Assembly: GCA_016928415.1 (NCBI GenBank)
Contig: JAFGKU010000021.1
Coordinates: 1-43,963, forward strand
Origin: Spirochaetales bacterium
GTDB taxonomy: Bacteria > Spirochaetota > Spirochaetia > SZUA-6 > JAFGRV01
Direction: 5' to 3'
DNA length: 43,963 nucleotides
In this document: positions 1-8,137 of the stretch, piece by piece
Numbering within the stretch: position 1 is the first letter of the stretch
Layout of the letters: every line of letters begins with the position of its first letter
The notes under the pieces: generated by a model
What the model was told of the DNA's origin: nothing
The model's input: the letters and a program-made list of their open reading frames with translations, nothing else
The model's database searches: none
Program-made: the position numbers and the translations under genes

Positions 1-594
1 ATACGCGTAACTGTAGGCATTCGGGCATTTTTGCTTGAAGTAATTGGAATAATTGGTCGGCGGACATGTGGCCGGTGTGTTGTACGCCCCGGAACAGCAG
101 TACTGGGGTGAACCGAAAATCTGGCAGGCACTGCAGCAGGCTTTTCCTTTTCTCAACGCGGCCGGGCATTTTCCAATCACGTCGCTTGAAAGACATCCGG
201 CCATTCCGCAGGAATACTTGGTTCCGTTTCCAGCGCTTGCATTTATTGGTCTGATCCGCATGGCCACATTAAAACCGTCAACAAGACTTACATCATAATA
301 ATCAAGTCCGCCGGCGCCGTTCAATGTGAATTCGGACAGGGTGTTGCAGGGGGGGGAGTTGTCGCCGGTATCCACCCAATACCGCATGGCGGCCGTGCCG
401 TTGGCGACACTGTGGGTGACCTCTGTTCCGGCAGCGATCGTCCAAGATTTGGTGGCACCGGTGGCGCCGCAGAGGTACCTGACCGTAATTTTTCTACCAG
501 TTCGATTCCTGAGTATAAAGTTCCTCGAGAACAAGTCAAATGTCGTAAGCATTAACAATGCCAACAACAATACAGCAAAGATTTTTTTAGTCAT
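1..594 (-). CDS. Secreted thaumatin-like protein, 3' end beyond the window
   Basis: An open frame of 198 codons runs from the ATG at 594 (GAGGAG seven bases upstream) to base 1 without a stop, so the C-terminus is missing. Residues 1-24 form a signal peptide (MTKKIFAVLLLALLML). The mature part reads like plant thaumatin: a FTLNGAGGLDYYDVSLVDGF stretch followed by NVAMRI matches the family's EFSLNQYGKDYIDISNIKGFNVPM region. It is followed by the cysteine-rich CGMAGC, GKCPAAL, CCSAC and YCC segments, and by KCPNAYSYAY, the family's conserved CPDAFSYVLD region close to the C-terminus. Probably only some 20-40 residues are lost. Thaumatin-like proteins are disulphide-rich beta-sandwich folds; some bind or cleave beta-glucans. 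Bacterial members exist but are uncommon. Its function here is unknown; location is periplasmic or extracellular. It is transcribed divergently from the WD40-caspase gene. Confidence 0.88.
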   Translation of the reverse strand, partial: MTKKIFAVLLLALLMLTTFDLFSRNFILRNRTGRKITVRYLCGATGATKSWTIAAGTEVTHSVANGTAAMRYWVDTGDNSPPCNTLSEFTLNGAGGLDYYDVSLVDGFNVAMRIRPINASAGNGTKYSCGMAGCLSSDVIGKCPAALRKGKACCSACQIFGSPQYCCSGAYNTPATCPPTNYSNYFKQKCPNAYSYAY

Positions 595-1085
595 TTTTTT
601 CTCCTCAAAAATTTTTTAAACTAAAGACTCCGCGAAAGTGCGGTTAAGACACTCAATAATTTTTTAATCTCCTCCTTTTTTTTGCAGACCCCTTACTTAC
701 GGAAATCCCTGTGAACCGTTATGATAGAGCCGCGATTTTTATGATTTTTATGATTATTGTCTACTAATGTAAATTATTGTTCAGCCTTTGCCCTTTATCT
801 CCTGTTCCCCATTCATACTTGACGATTAAGTAAAAACAGAACCGTCGCACGTTTCCCTGATGCCTATAATTAAAAATCCGTTCAAAGAAACCGTCAAGGA
901 TCTATTTTTTGCTAAATAATCCTCATTAATTTACATGATAGAAAACTGTGGTTTCCCGGCTCCGGCCGCTTTTCAACGTGTCAGGCGGTGTATCGGGTTA
1001 TTGATGGCCGCCGCATGGGCAGGAATTCTCCCGGAACTTCACGACGTAAGGTTCATCGGATTCAAAGGCCGGCATTATGGAAAAC
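595..1085. other. Intergenic region without a convincing gene
   Basis: This 490-base stretch separates two divergent genes. Short frames here lack ribosome binding sites, and one on the plus strand (935-1123) would run through the strong promoter at 1086-1114. On the minus strand an isolated Shine-Dalgarno-like GGAGGAG lies near 670-676 with no good reading frame after it. An ATTTTTATG motif is repeated near 735-755. I see no RNA gene. Confidence 0.6.
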
Positions 1086-1114
1086 TTGATTTAAATGGAT
1101 GTGTCCTGTATAAT
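1086..1114 (+). promoter_or_regulatory. Sigma-70-type promoter of the WD40-caspase gene
   Basis: TTGATT at 1086-1091 and a perfect TATAAT at 1109-1114 are separated by 17 bases. The predicted start near 1121 leaves a leader of about 37 bases before the ATG at 1158. Confidence 0.75.
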
Positions 1115-1157
1115 ATTAGATAAAAGAAGCGAAGAAACCGTTTAACAGGATATTAAT

Positions 1158-4100
1158 ATGACCAAAACAATCTACATCATTCTATTGCTGCTGATTTTAT
1201 CAGCAGGTGTTTTCCCCGATGATATTTCAATCACCGGTAATTCCGTTTTCCAGCCTCCGGCATTAACGGGAAATGAAAACCGGGAAGCGGTTCTATATGT
1301 ACAGCAGGGAGCCACGGATTCGATTTTTGCCGCTCATTTTTCAGGGGATGGCAAATATTTGCTGACAGGCGGATACGACACGGTCATGAAACTGTGGAAT
1401 TTTGAATTGGGACGTGAAATGCGTACTTTTTCCGGTCACAAAGGTTCCATTTTTGATATGTATTTTACATTAGACGGCAAATACGCCATATCAGCCGGCA
1501 GTGATAAACAGATAATCATCTGGCATATACCCACTGGTAAAATCGTAAAAATCCTGAACGGCCATACCGCCGGTGTAACTTCCTTGAGTGTTTCCCGGGA
1601 TGAAAAACTGATGGTTTCCGGTTCCCGTGATAAACTCTGTATTCTATGGAACCTGGAAGACGGCGGAATAAAAAAAATTTTCAGGGGCCATAAAAAGGAA
1701 GTTAACGCCGTATGCATTTCAGGGGACGGGAAATATATCGCTTCTGCCGGTACCGATAAAACGGTAATTATCTGGGACGGTAAAACTTCCGGAAAATTAC
1801 GAACCCTGGTCGGCCATAAGGAGGCGGTCATGGGCCTCGCCTTTTCTGCGGATGGCAAATTCATACTCTCTGCGAGCGAGGATGGTACCGTCAGGCTCTG
1901 GGAAACCGCTACAGGTAAAATGACAAAAAACTTTGATAAACATCCGGCGGGTGTGGAGGGAATAAGGGATGTCTATTTTTATGATCACGATACGCAGGCC
2001 GTTTCAGTGGGTTTTGCCTCTGTCATGTTCTGGGACATAAAAACGGGGAGGGATCTCAGGAAATTCGAGGCGCACCGCCAGGCTGTTTCAAAGGCGGTAA
2101 TTTCTCCCGATGAAAAGTACCTGCTTGCCTGCGAGGGTGACAGGATCGGGTATCTATGGGATATCCGTTCCGAAAGAGTGATCAAGACGTTCGAAGGGCA
2201 TTCCTATACCGTTAAATCCGCCCTTTATACGGAAAACGGAAATAAAATCGTATTTGGCGGAGGGTTCCTTTACAAGGACGATGATATCAAAATCTGGGAC
2301 CTCCGGATGCTTTTGGAAGAGCGGCGGCTGACGGAACAAAAGGGATCGAAGGATTTTCTGGCGCTTGCCGGCAGGGACAAGTACCTTGTTTCCGCGAGTG
2401 ATAATAATTCCATTGCCTTATGGGACTTTGACACGGGCGGGCTCCTGCAAACTTTTACCGGGCATTCAGGCTGGTTTAACAGTGCCTCCATCGGTCTTTC
2501 CGGGGACGGAAAATATTTATACTCCGGCAATGTAAATGACCAGAAAATAAAAATATGGGATACCCGGACGGGGAAGGAGCTGAAAAATTACAATGTTCCG
2601 AAGTGCTACTCCATTCAAATTTATCCGGAAAGGCAGTCTGCGGTCCTCGGATACACATCGGAGAATTATAAATTGATGGATATAAGCACCGGTAAGCAGG
2701 AAGATCTTTTTATCAAATTCCCCCATGCGTATTATTCCCTGGAATTTTCACCGGACTGGAAATATGTCCTTACGGCTCATAAGGATATTACCCTGTGGGA
2801 TTATAAAACACGGAAAAAGCTGAGGGATTATAACGGTTTCAAGGTATCCGTGTCTTCCATTGATTTTTCCCGTGACGGAAAGAGCTTCCTTGCCATACAC
2901 ACCGACAACACGATTTCCGTCTGGGAAACGGAAACGGGGAAGCGGCTGAATGTATTCCAGGGGCCGCCGCATCCGTTCTACGGTGTCTATACAGCCTGTT
3001 TTTCACCGGATGGAAAACGGGTTCTCGCGGGGAATAACGACGGGACCTGCTTTATCTGGAACGTGAAGACCGGCTCCTGGGTTTCATTTGTTTCCTCAAA
3101 GGACAGTAACGAATGGGTCGTTTACACGGATGACGGGTATTGGGATTCCTCCAGGAACGGGGGTAATCTGGTGGCGATGGTTTCCGGCATGAATGTCTGG
3201 AACATCGACCAGTTTGCCGTAAGGAATAACCGTCCGGATATCATTCTTGAGAGACTGGGAATTGATAATCCCGGCCTGATTGAACATTACAGGACCCTGT
3301 ATTTGCGCCGGCTGAAAAAACTCGGATTAACGGAGGGAACGCTCTCGTCCGACCTTCAGATTCCCGTAGTTAAAATTACGGATACGCGTGTAAAGGGAAA
3401 AACCGCTGAAATTAAATTCAGCCTCAATGATAACAAGTACCGTGTCATCGCATATAATATTTATGTCAATGATGTACCGGTTTTTGCCCCGCCGGGAAAG
3501 GAAATCAATAAAAAGTCCGTAACGCTGACCGGGAATGTGGAACTCACAAGGGGAATCAATAAAATTGAAATATCCTGTCTCAATGAAAAGGGCGCCGAAT
3601 CCTACAGGGCGCCGGCACAGGCAGCTTATGAAGGGGACGTCCGGAGAAATTTGTACTTTATCGGTTTCGGGGTTTCCCGGTATAAAGACGCCTCCCTTAA
3701 CCTGAAATACGCCCACCAGGATGTACTGGACCTTGCGGATATGTTCTCAAGCCTTGATTCTTCCTTCAATAAGGTTAATGTAAAAACATATACAGACGAC
3801 GAAGTCACAAAAGAGGCGATATTGCGGGCAAAGGAATTCCTTAAAGAAGCAACGGTGGATGACACTTTTGTCCTGTTCATATCCGGCCATGGTGTTCATG
3901 ACCGGGATCAGTTTTCCACCTATTATTACCTTACACACGATGCGGATATCGATAATTTGAGCGGGACAGCCGCCGACTTTGAATCTATTGAAAAGATACT
4001 CCAGGGGGTCGCCCCCCGGAATAAACTTTTTTTAATGGACACCTGCGAATCCGGTGAAGTCGAAGATGGCCTTCAAAGTAATTATTATGCCATGGCCGGG

Positions 4101-4484
4101 AAACGCGGTATTAACGCGCGGACCGTTCGCGGACTGACTGTCAGGAAATCCGAAAGGCCGGCCAGGCGGCCGTTTCTGCTCCATCAGAACAGTTTTATTT
4201 ATAATGACCTGCTCAGACGTTCGGGGGCCATCGTTTTTTCGTCCTCGAGGGGGGGGGAATTTTCATACGAAAGCGATGAATGCAGGAACGGTTTTTTTAC
4301 GGAGGAAATTATAAATGCCATAAAAAACAAAAAGGCGGACGGCAACGGCGACAACCAGGTAACTATAGATGAACTGGAAGAATATGTAATGAAAGCCGTT
4401 CCTTTGCGGACAGATAACCTGCAGAACCCCACTGTTGACCGTGATAATATTTACATAGAATTCGGTTTCCCGGTAAAACCCTGA
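1158..4484 (+). CDS. Exported WD40-repeat protein with C-terminal caspase-like (peptidase C14) domain
   Basis: The protein has 1108 residues. Residues 1-20 are a signal peptide (MTKTIYIILLLLILSAGVFP). Residues about 50-660 hold roughly a dozen WD40 repeats (recurring GH...SPDGKY...D..I..WD patterns), enough for about two propellers. A linking beta-rich region leads to a caspase-like domain from about residue 829. Its catalytic dyad is visible as His911 in FISGHGVHD and Cys963 in LMDTCESG. Near the C-terminus DGNGDNQVTIDE fits the spacing of an EF-hand calcium loop. Fusions of WD40 and caspase-like domains are known in cyanobacteria and other complex bacteria. The export signal puts the protease in the periplasm or on the surface, which is unusual for an abortive-death role. 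Substrate unknown. The gene stands alone and precedes the molybdopterin operon, which has its own likely promoter. Confidence 0.9.
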   Translation: MTKTIYIILLLLILSAGVFPDDISITGNSVFQPPALTGNENREAVLYVQQGATDSIFAAHFSGDGKYLLTGGYDTVMKLWNFELGREMRTFSGHKGSIFDMYFTLDGKYAISAGSDKQIIIWHIPTGKIVKILNGHTAGVTSLSVSRDEKLMVSGSRDKLCILWNLEDGGIKKIFRGHKKEVNAVCISGDGKYIASAGTDKTVIIWDGKTSGKLRTLVGHKEAVMGLAFSADGKFILSASEDGTVRLWETATGKMTKNFDKHPAGVEGIRDVYFYDHDTQAVSVGFASVMFWDIKTGRDLRKFEAHRQAVSKAVISPDEKYLLACEGDRIGYLWDIRSERVIKTFEGHSYTVKSALYTENGNKIVFGGGFLYKDDDIKIWDLRMLLEERRLTEQKGSKDFLALAGRDKYLVSASDNNSIALWDFDTGGLLQTFTGHSGWFNSASIGLSGDGKYLYSGNVNDQKIKIWDTRTGKELKNYNVPKCYSIQIYPERQSAVLGYTSENYKLMDISTGKQEDLFIKFPHAYYSLEFSPDWKYVLTAHKDITLWDYKTRKKLRDYNGFKVSVSSIDFSRDGKSFLAIHTDNTISVWETETGKRLNVFQGPPHPFYGVYTACFSPDGKRVLAGNNDGTCFIWNVKTGSWVSFVSSKDSNEWVVYTDDGYWDSSRNGGNLVAMVSGMNVWNIDQFAVRNNRPDIILERLGIDNPGLIEHYRTLYLRRLKKLGLTEGTLSSDLQIPVVKITDTRVKGKTAEIKFSLNDNKYRVIAYNIYVNDVPVFAPPGKEINKKSVTLTGNVELTRGINKIEISCLNEKGAESYRAPAQAAYEGDVRRNLYFIGFGVSRYKDASLNLKYAHQDVLDLADMFSSLDSSFNKVNVKTYTDDEVTKEAILRAKEFLKEATVDDTFVLFISGHGVHDRDQFSTYYYLTHDADIDNLSGTAADFESIEKILQGVAPRNKLFLMDTCESGEVEDGLQSNYYAMAGKRGINARTVRGLTVRKSERPARRPFLLHQNSFIYNDLLRRSGAIVFSSSRGGEFSYESDECRNGFFTEEIINAIKNKKADGNGDNQVTIDELEEYVMKAVPLRTDNLQNPTVDRDNIYIEFGFPVKP

Positions 4485-4497
4485 AAGCGGGTACCTC

Positions 4498-4526
4498 TTG
4501 ATTGTATAGGCATAAAAATATATTCT
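4498..4526 (+). promoter_or_regulatory. Probable promoter of the molybdopterin operon
   Basis: TTGATT at 4498-4503 and TATTCT at 4521-4526 are 17 bases apart. The leader of about 70 bases contains a CCCATG...CATGGG inverted pair (about 4552-4585). It is too short to be a recognisable Moco riboswitch. Confidence 0.45.
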
Positions 4527-4604
4527 TAAGCAGAAGGAAAATATATCATCCCATGGTCTTCCGGCCGTCATTAAAAATCATGGGGATTGAAGGAAAGAGT
4601 GTTT

Positions 4605-5816
4605 ATGCTTGAATACGTGACTTACCAGGAAGCCCTGAAAGTCATTCTTGATAATGTAGAAACCATGGGAATGGAAAACGCGGCCCTCACCCGGGCTGTC
4701 GGTTCGGTGCTTGCCGAAGATATCGTCTCACCGCTCGCCATGCCGGCATTCAACAAATCGGCCATGGACGGATACGCCGTCCGCACCGCCGATTGTTTGA
4801 AGGCTCCCGTTAGCTTGAAAGTCAAGGGCATACTGAAGGCGGGCCAGTCAGGCAGGATTGTCATCAACAGGGGAGAATGCGTGAAAATAATGACGGGTGC
4901 CCCGGTTCCCGGCTCGGCGGATGCCGTGGTTCCCGTTGAAGATACGAAAGATAATGATGGTGAAGTTACCATACAAAGCCCTGTAAAAAAGGGCAACCAT
5001 ATTTGTGTGAGGGGCGAAGACCTGGAGAAAGGGCAGACGGTCGTCAAAAAGGGATCGGTTATTACCACGGCAATGGTCCCCCTGTTCGCCACGCTGGGCA
5101 GGGAAACCGTTCCGGTTTTCAAGACCCCGGAAGTGTCCCTTGTTAACACGGGCGACGAAATCGTGGAACCGGGTCAGGAACGGCCCGATTCCTCCATTTA
5201 CAATGCGAACGGTCCCAATCTTGTCTCTCTCCTTGATGCGGATAAAATCCCCGTCCGTTATCTCGGTATTGTCAGGGACGAGGATGAACAGCTTGCCAAT
5301 GCCTTTCAAAACGCTTTAACTTCCGACATGATCCTGGTGACGGGTGGTGTATCGGCGGGTGATTACGACCGGGTGCCCCATCTGCTCAAAGAGCTGGGTG
5401 TCAAGCCGCTTTTTTACAAGGTGCGGATGAAACCGGGCAAGCCCCTGTTTTTCGGCCTGTACGGGCGCAAGCCCGTTTTCGGTATTCCCGGAAATCCCGT
5501 TTCCAATTATCTTGTGTACCAGGTTTTTATAAGGCCGGCAATTCGGCGCATCAAGGGGTATCCGGGTACGGGTATAGTCTTTGGAAATGGCCTGATGAAA
5601 AACGGCTATTCCAAAAAAAGCGACAGGGCCAATTTCATACCGGTCAGGGTGAGCCAAGATAAGGGCACTCCCGGGTACGTTCTGGAACCTGTCAAAAGCA
5701 ATGGCTCCGCCGATGTCATGGCGCTTTCCCTCGCCAATGGCTTTGCCGTCATCCCCCCTGATTATGGAGAGGTTGCGCCGGGTACAGAGATTGAATTTTT
5801 TATAATGGATATATGA
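4605..5816 (+). CDS. moeA: Molybdopterin molybdenumtransferase MoeA
   Basis: MoeA inserts molybdate into adenylated molybdopterin, the last step of cofactor synthesis in the cytoplasm. The 403-residue length is normal for the family. The N-terminal part carries KSAMDGYAVR, then IMTGAPVPGSADAVVPVEDT. The MoCF-binding core has LVNTGDEIVEPG, LVTGGVSAGDYD and GIPGNPVSNYLVYQVF, and a small C-terminal domain follows. I start it at ATG 4605, preceded by GAAGGAAAG at good spacing, rather than at an upstream in-frame TTG at 4587. Its stop overlaps the moaA start (ATGA), so the two are translationally coupled. It is the first gene of the five-gene operon. Confidence 0.93.
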   Translation: MLEYVTYQEALKVILDNVETMGMENAALTRAVGSVLAEDIVSPLAMPAFNKSAMDGYAVRTADCLKAPVSLKVKGILKAGQSGRIVINRGECVKIMTGAPVPGSADAVVPVEDTKDNDGEVTIQSPVKKGNHICVRGEDLEKGQTVVKKGSVITTAMVPLFATLGRETVPVFKTPEVSLVNTGDEIVEPGQERPDSSIYNANGPNLVSLLDADKIPVRYLGIVRDEDEQLANAFQNALTSDMILVTGGVSAGDYDRVPHLLKELGVKPLFYKVRMKPGKPLFFGLYGRKPVFGIPGNPVSNYLVYQVFIRPAIRRIKGYPGTGIVFGNGLMKNGYSKKSDRANFIPVRVSQDKGTPGYVLEPVKSNGSADVMALSLANGFAVIPPDYGEVAPGTEIEFFIMDI

Positions 5817-6760
5817 ACAGACCGGATTACCTGCGATTATCAATAACGGACCGCTGCAATATCCGCTGCCTCTACTGCAGGCCGGAACATGCCGAATCAT
5901 TCCGCCCGGCGGAATGCGTGCTTACCTACGAGGAAATCACGCGTCTGGCCGGGTTGTTTGCCGATGCGGGTGTCAGGCATATAAGGATTACGGGCGGTGA
6001 ACCGCTTGTCCGCAGGGATGTCCCGTCACTCGTTGCCTCGCTAAAGGCTGTTCCGGGCATCCGCGAAGTTACGCTTACCACGAACGGAATCGCCCTTGCG
6101 CGGCACATCGGTGAGCTGAAAAAAGCCGGATTGGACCGAGTCAACATCAGCCTTGATACCCTTAAGAAGGAGCGCTATCAAAGAATCACCGGGTCGGACC
6201 TTTGGGACTCCGCTTTTGCCGGCGTCATGGCAGCGCTTGATGCCGGCATAGGTGGAGTAAAGGTGAACGTTGTCCTGCTTAAAGGCATTAACGGGGATGA
6301 AACGGCGGATTTCATCACGTTCGCCTCCCGTTACGGTGTCATTGTCCGGTTCATAGAAATGTACGAGGTTAAGGGCTGTAATCAGGATAACGCGTGTTAT
6401 TCCTTTCCTCTTTTGCCGGCAATTAAAAGGGATTTCGGCGGGTATGAGCCCATTGATTCGGTCGCCGGCTCCGGTCCGGCCGTTTATTACCGGTTGAAGG
6501 GAAACGGGGCCATTTTTGGCTTTATCAACGGGGTAAGCGGAAATTTCTGCGCCGGCTGCAACCGGTTGAGAATGAATTGCACGGGAGAGGTTTTCCCCTG
6601 TCTTTTTTCAGAGCCGTATGCCGATTTCGGCCAACTGTTCAGAAAGGGGGATCTTGCTGCCATTAAAAAAACATTGATAGAATTATCAAATGACAAGAAA
6701 AGATTCAATAAAAAAAATTGTTTACCGTCCCATCTCGAGATGGGATGCATGGGAGGATAA
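5813..6760 (+). CDS. moaA: GTP 3',8-cyclase MoaA (radical SAM)
   Basis: MoaA, with MoaC, converts GTP to cyclic pyranopterin monophosphate. The radical-SAM cluster motif CNIRCLYC lies at residues 14-21, followed by the SAM-binding ITGGEPLVR. The second 4Fe-4S cluster motif CAGCNRLRMNCTGEVFPC is near residue 245-265. The protein ends in the conserved Gly-Gly tail (CMGG) needed for activity in the family. At 315 residues it is slightly shorter than E. coli MoaA (329) but has all catalytic features. It overlaps moeA by four bases and moaC follows after three bases. Its clusters could be built by the NifU-NifS pair encoded at 19010-21032. Confidence 0.94.
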   Translation: MNRPDYLRLSITDRCNIRCLYCRPEHAESFRPAECVLTYEEITRLAGLFADAGVRHIRITGGEPLVRRDVPSLVASLKAVPGIREVTLTTNGIALARHIGELKKAGLDRVNISLDTLKKERYQRITGSDLWDSAFAGVMAALDAGIGGVKVNVVLLKGINGDETADFITFASRYGVIVRFIEMYEVKGCNQDNACYSFPLLPAIKRDFGGYEPIDSVAGSGPAVYYRLKGNGAIFGFINGVSGNFCAGCNRLRMNCTGEVFPCLFSEPYADFGQLFRKGDLAAIKKTLIELSNDKKRFNKKNCLPSHLEMGCMGG

Positions 6761-6763
6761 AAG

Positions 6764-7198
6764 ATGGGAATGGCGGATGTCAGCTCCAAGCAAATAACGG
6801 TGCGCAAGGCAAAGGCACGGGCGGAAGTGAGCCTGCCGGACTTCGTGCTTGAAAAAATCCGGAATGGCGACGTTCCCAAGGGGGATGTGTTTACCGTTTC
6901 CCGGATATGCGGTATCATGGCGGCAAAGGAGACGCACAGGCTTCTCCCGCTTTGTCATCCCATACCGGTAGACTCGGCCGAGGTGAGCGTTAAACTGCTT
7001 CCCGGCGGCGTGGAGATTATAACGGCTGTTATCGTGCAGGCAAAAACGGGGTGCGAGATGGAGGCCCTCACGGCCGCATCATTGGCGGCGCTCAACGTTT
7101 ACGATATGTGCAAGGTTTTTACGAAAGACATTGTCATAAAGGAAATAAAGCTGTTGGAAAAAAGCGGGGGTAAAAGCGGTGACTACAAAAGGAAATAA
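6764..7198 (+). CDS. moaC: Cyclic pyranopterin monophosphate synthase MoaC
   Basis: MoaC rearranges the MoaA product to cyclic pyranopterin monophosphate. The 144-residue protein shows the family blocks MADVSSKQITVR, GIMAAKETHRLLPLCHPIP, GCEMEALTAASLAALNVYDMCK and the C-terminal LLEKSGGKSG with its catalytic lysines. The next gene begins inside its last codons at 7179. Confidence 0.95.
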   Translation: MGMADVSSKQITVRKAKARAEVSLPDFVLEKIRNGDVPKGDVFTVSRICGIMAAKETHRLLPLCHPIPVDSAEVSVKLLPGGVEIITAVIVQAKTGCEMEALTAASLAALNVYDMCKVFTKDIVIKEIKLLEKSGGKSGDYKRK

Positions 7199-7643
7199 TT
7201 CAGGATGCGTGGTGTCCATAAATGTAAGTCCGGAAAAAGGCATGCAAAAAACACCTGTGGAACAGGCTGTTTTTCTTGAATCAATGGGCATAGAGGGAGA
7301 TGCGCATGCCGGCCCGGGTAACCGCCAGGTCAGCCTCCTGTCCCTTTCCAGCATTGAAAAACAGAACCGCCTCCTTAAAAACAAAAAAACATTGAAAGCG
7401 GGAGACTTCGCCGAAAATCTGACAGTATCCGGAATCACCGTCATGGAATTGCCGCTTGGAACGCGTCTGAAAATAGGGGACGCCGTGGTTCTCAAAATAA
7501 CCAAAATAGGAAAGGAATGCCCGAAACCCTGTAAAATATATTACTTGACCGGCATGTGCGTCATGCCGGAAGAAGGGGTCTTCGCGAGCGTCGAGACGGG
7601 CGGCATCGCCAGAACGAATGATGTTGTGGAGGTCATGGCATGA
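7179..7643 (+). CDS. Stand-alone MOSC domain protein
   Basis: The 154-residue protein is a single MOSC domain, a fold found in molybdenum-cofactor sulphurases and in Moco carrier or transfer proteins. Visible features are MGIEGDAHAGPGNRQVSLLS, AGDFAENLTVSGI, LPLGTRLKIG and GKECPKPCKIYYLTGMC with the conserved cysteine of the family. The GTG start at 7179 overlaps the end of moaC by 20 bases and the stop overlaps the mogA start (ATGA). Small MOSC proteins in moa operons are common. The exact role, sulphur transfer or cofactor handling, cannot be read from sequence. Confidence 0.88.
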   Translation: MTTKGNNSGCVVSINVSPEKGMQKTPVEQAVFLESMGIEGDAHAGPGNRQVSLLSLSSIEKQNRLLKNKKTLKAGDFAENLTVSGITVMELPLGTRLKIGDAVVLKITKIGKECPKPCKIYYLTGMCVMPEEGVFASVETGGIARTNDVVEVMA

Positions 7644-8110
7644 TGGAAACGAGCCTGCTCGTCATTACGGATACCCGGACAAAGGATACGGACGAGAGCG
7701 GCAGGGCGCTTAAAGGTTTGCTGGAGCGGCATGATTATGTTGTACGGGACTACGATATAGTTCCGGATGATGAGAAACTCATCGTTAAAATGCTGAAATC
7801 TTACTGCCATTCCCGGAACCTGCGGCTCATCCTCACCTGCGGAGGAACGGGATGCGGGCCGCGGGATGTAACACCGGAAGCAACACTGAAGGTCCTGGAA
7901 AAAATCGTGCCGGGAATAGCGGAGCACATACGTTCCTCCGGAATGGAAAAAACCAGGAATGCCGCGCTGTCCCGCGGCGTTGCCGGAATCACGGGCAATT
8001 GTCTCATCATCAATCTCCCCGGAAGCGTCAAGGGCGCGGTGGAATCATTGGAAGCGGTGCTGGATATTATCGGGCATTGTTTTAAAATGATGGCCGGTGA
8101 AGGTCATTGA
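7640..8110 (+). CDS. mogA: Molybdopterin adenylyltransferase, MogA/MoaB family
   Basis: This family adenylates molybdopterin before MoeA inserts the metal. The 156-residue protein has the MoCF-binding signature LILTCGGTGCGPRDVTPEAT, the SRGVAGITGNCLIINLPGSVKG block and a final helix. MogA and MoaB cannot be told apart with certainty here. It is the last gene of the operon. moaD, moaE and mobA are not in this window and must be elsewhere if the pathway is complete. It converges with the secretion operon, with only 27 bases between the stops; a small GGCTAA/TTAGCC hairpin covers that gap. Confidence 0.92.
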   Translation: MMETSLLVITDTRTKDTDESGRALKGLLERHDYVVRDYDIVPDDEKLIVKMLKSYCHSRNLRLILTCGGTGCGPRDVTPEATLKVLEKIVPGIAEHIRSSGMEKTRNAALSRGVAGITGNCLIINLPGSVKGAVESLEAVLDIIGHCFKMMAGEGH

Positions 8111-8137
8111 AGGAGCAGCCGCGGCTAAGCAGGCGGT

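Noticed and set aside
660-690. Leader peptide after a strong Shine-Dalgarno-like sequence on the minus strand
   Set aside because: Only an 11-codon frame from a poorly spaced TTG follows; not enough to call a gene.
935-1123. Plus-strand open frame of 62 codons
   Set aside because: No ribosome binding site, no recognisable protein, and it runs through the -35 and -10 boxes of the WD40-caspase promoter.
1158-4484. Caspase-gasdermin or other abortive-infection defence operon
   Set aside because: No gasdermin-like or effector gene adjoins the protease, and it has a signal peptide; the neighbours are cofactor genes and a thaumatin-like gene.
4527-4604. Moco riboswitch in front of moeA
   Set aside because: The leader is about 70 bases and only one weak inverted pair is visible; the large conserved Moco RNA fold does not fit.
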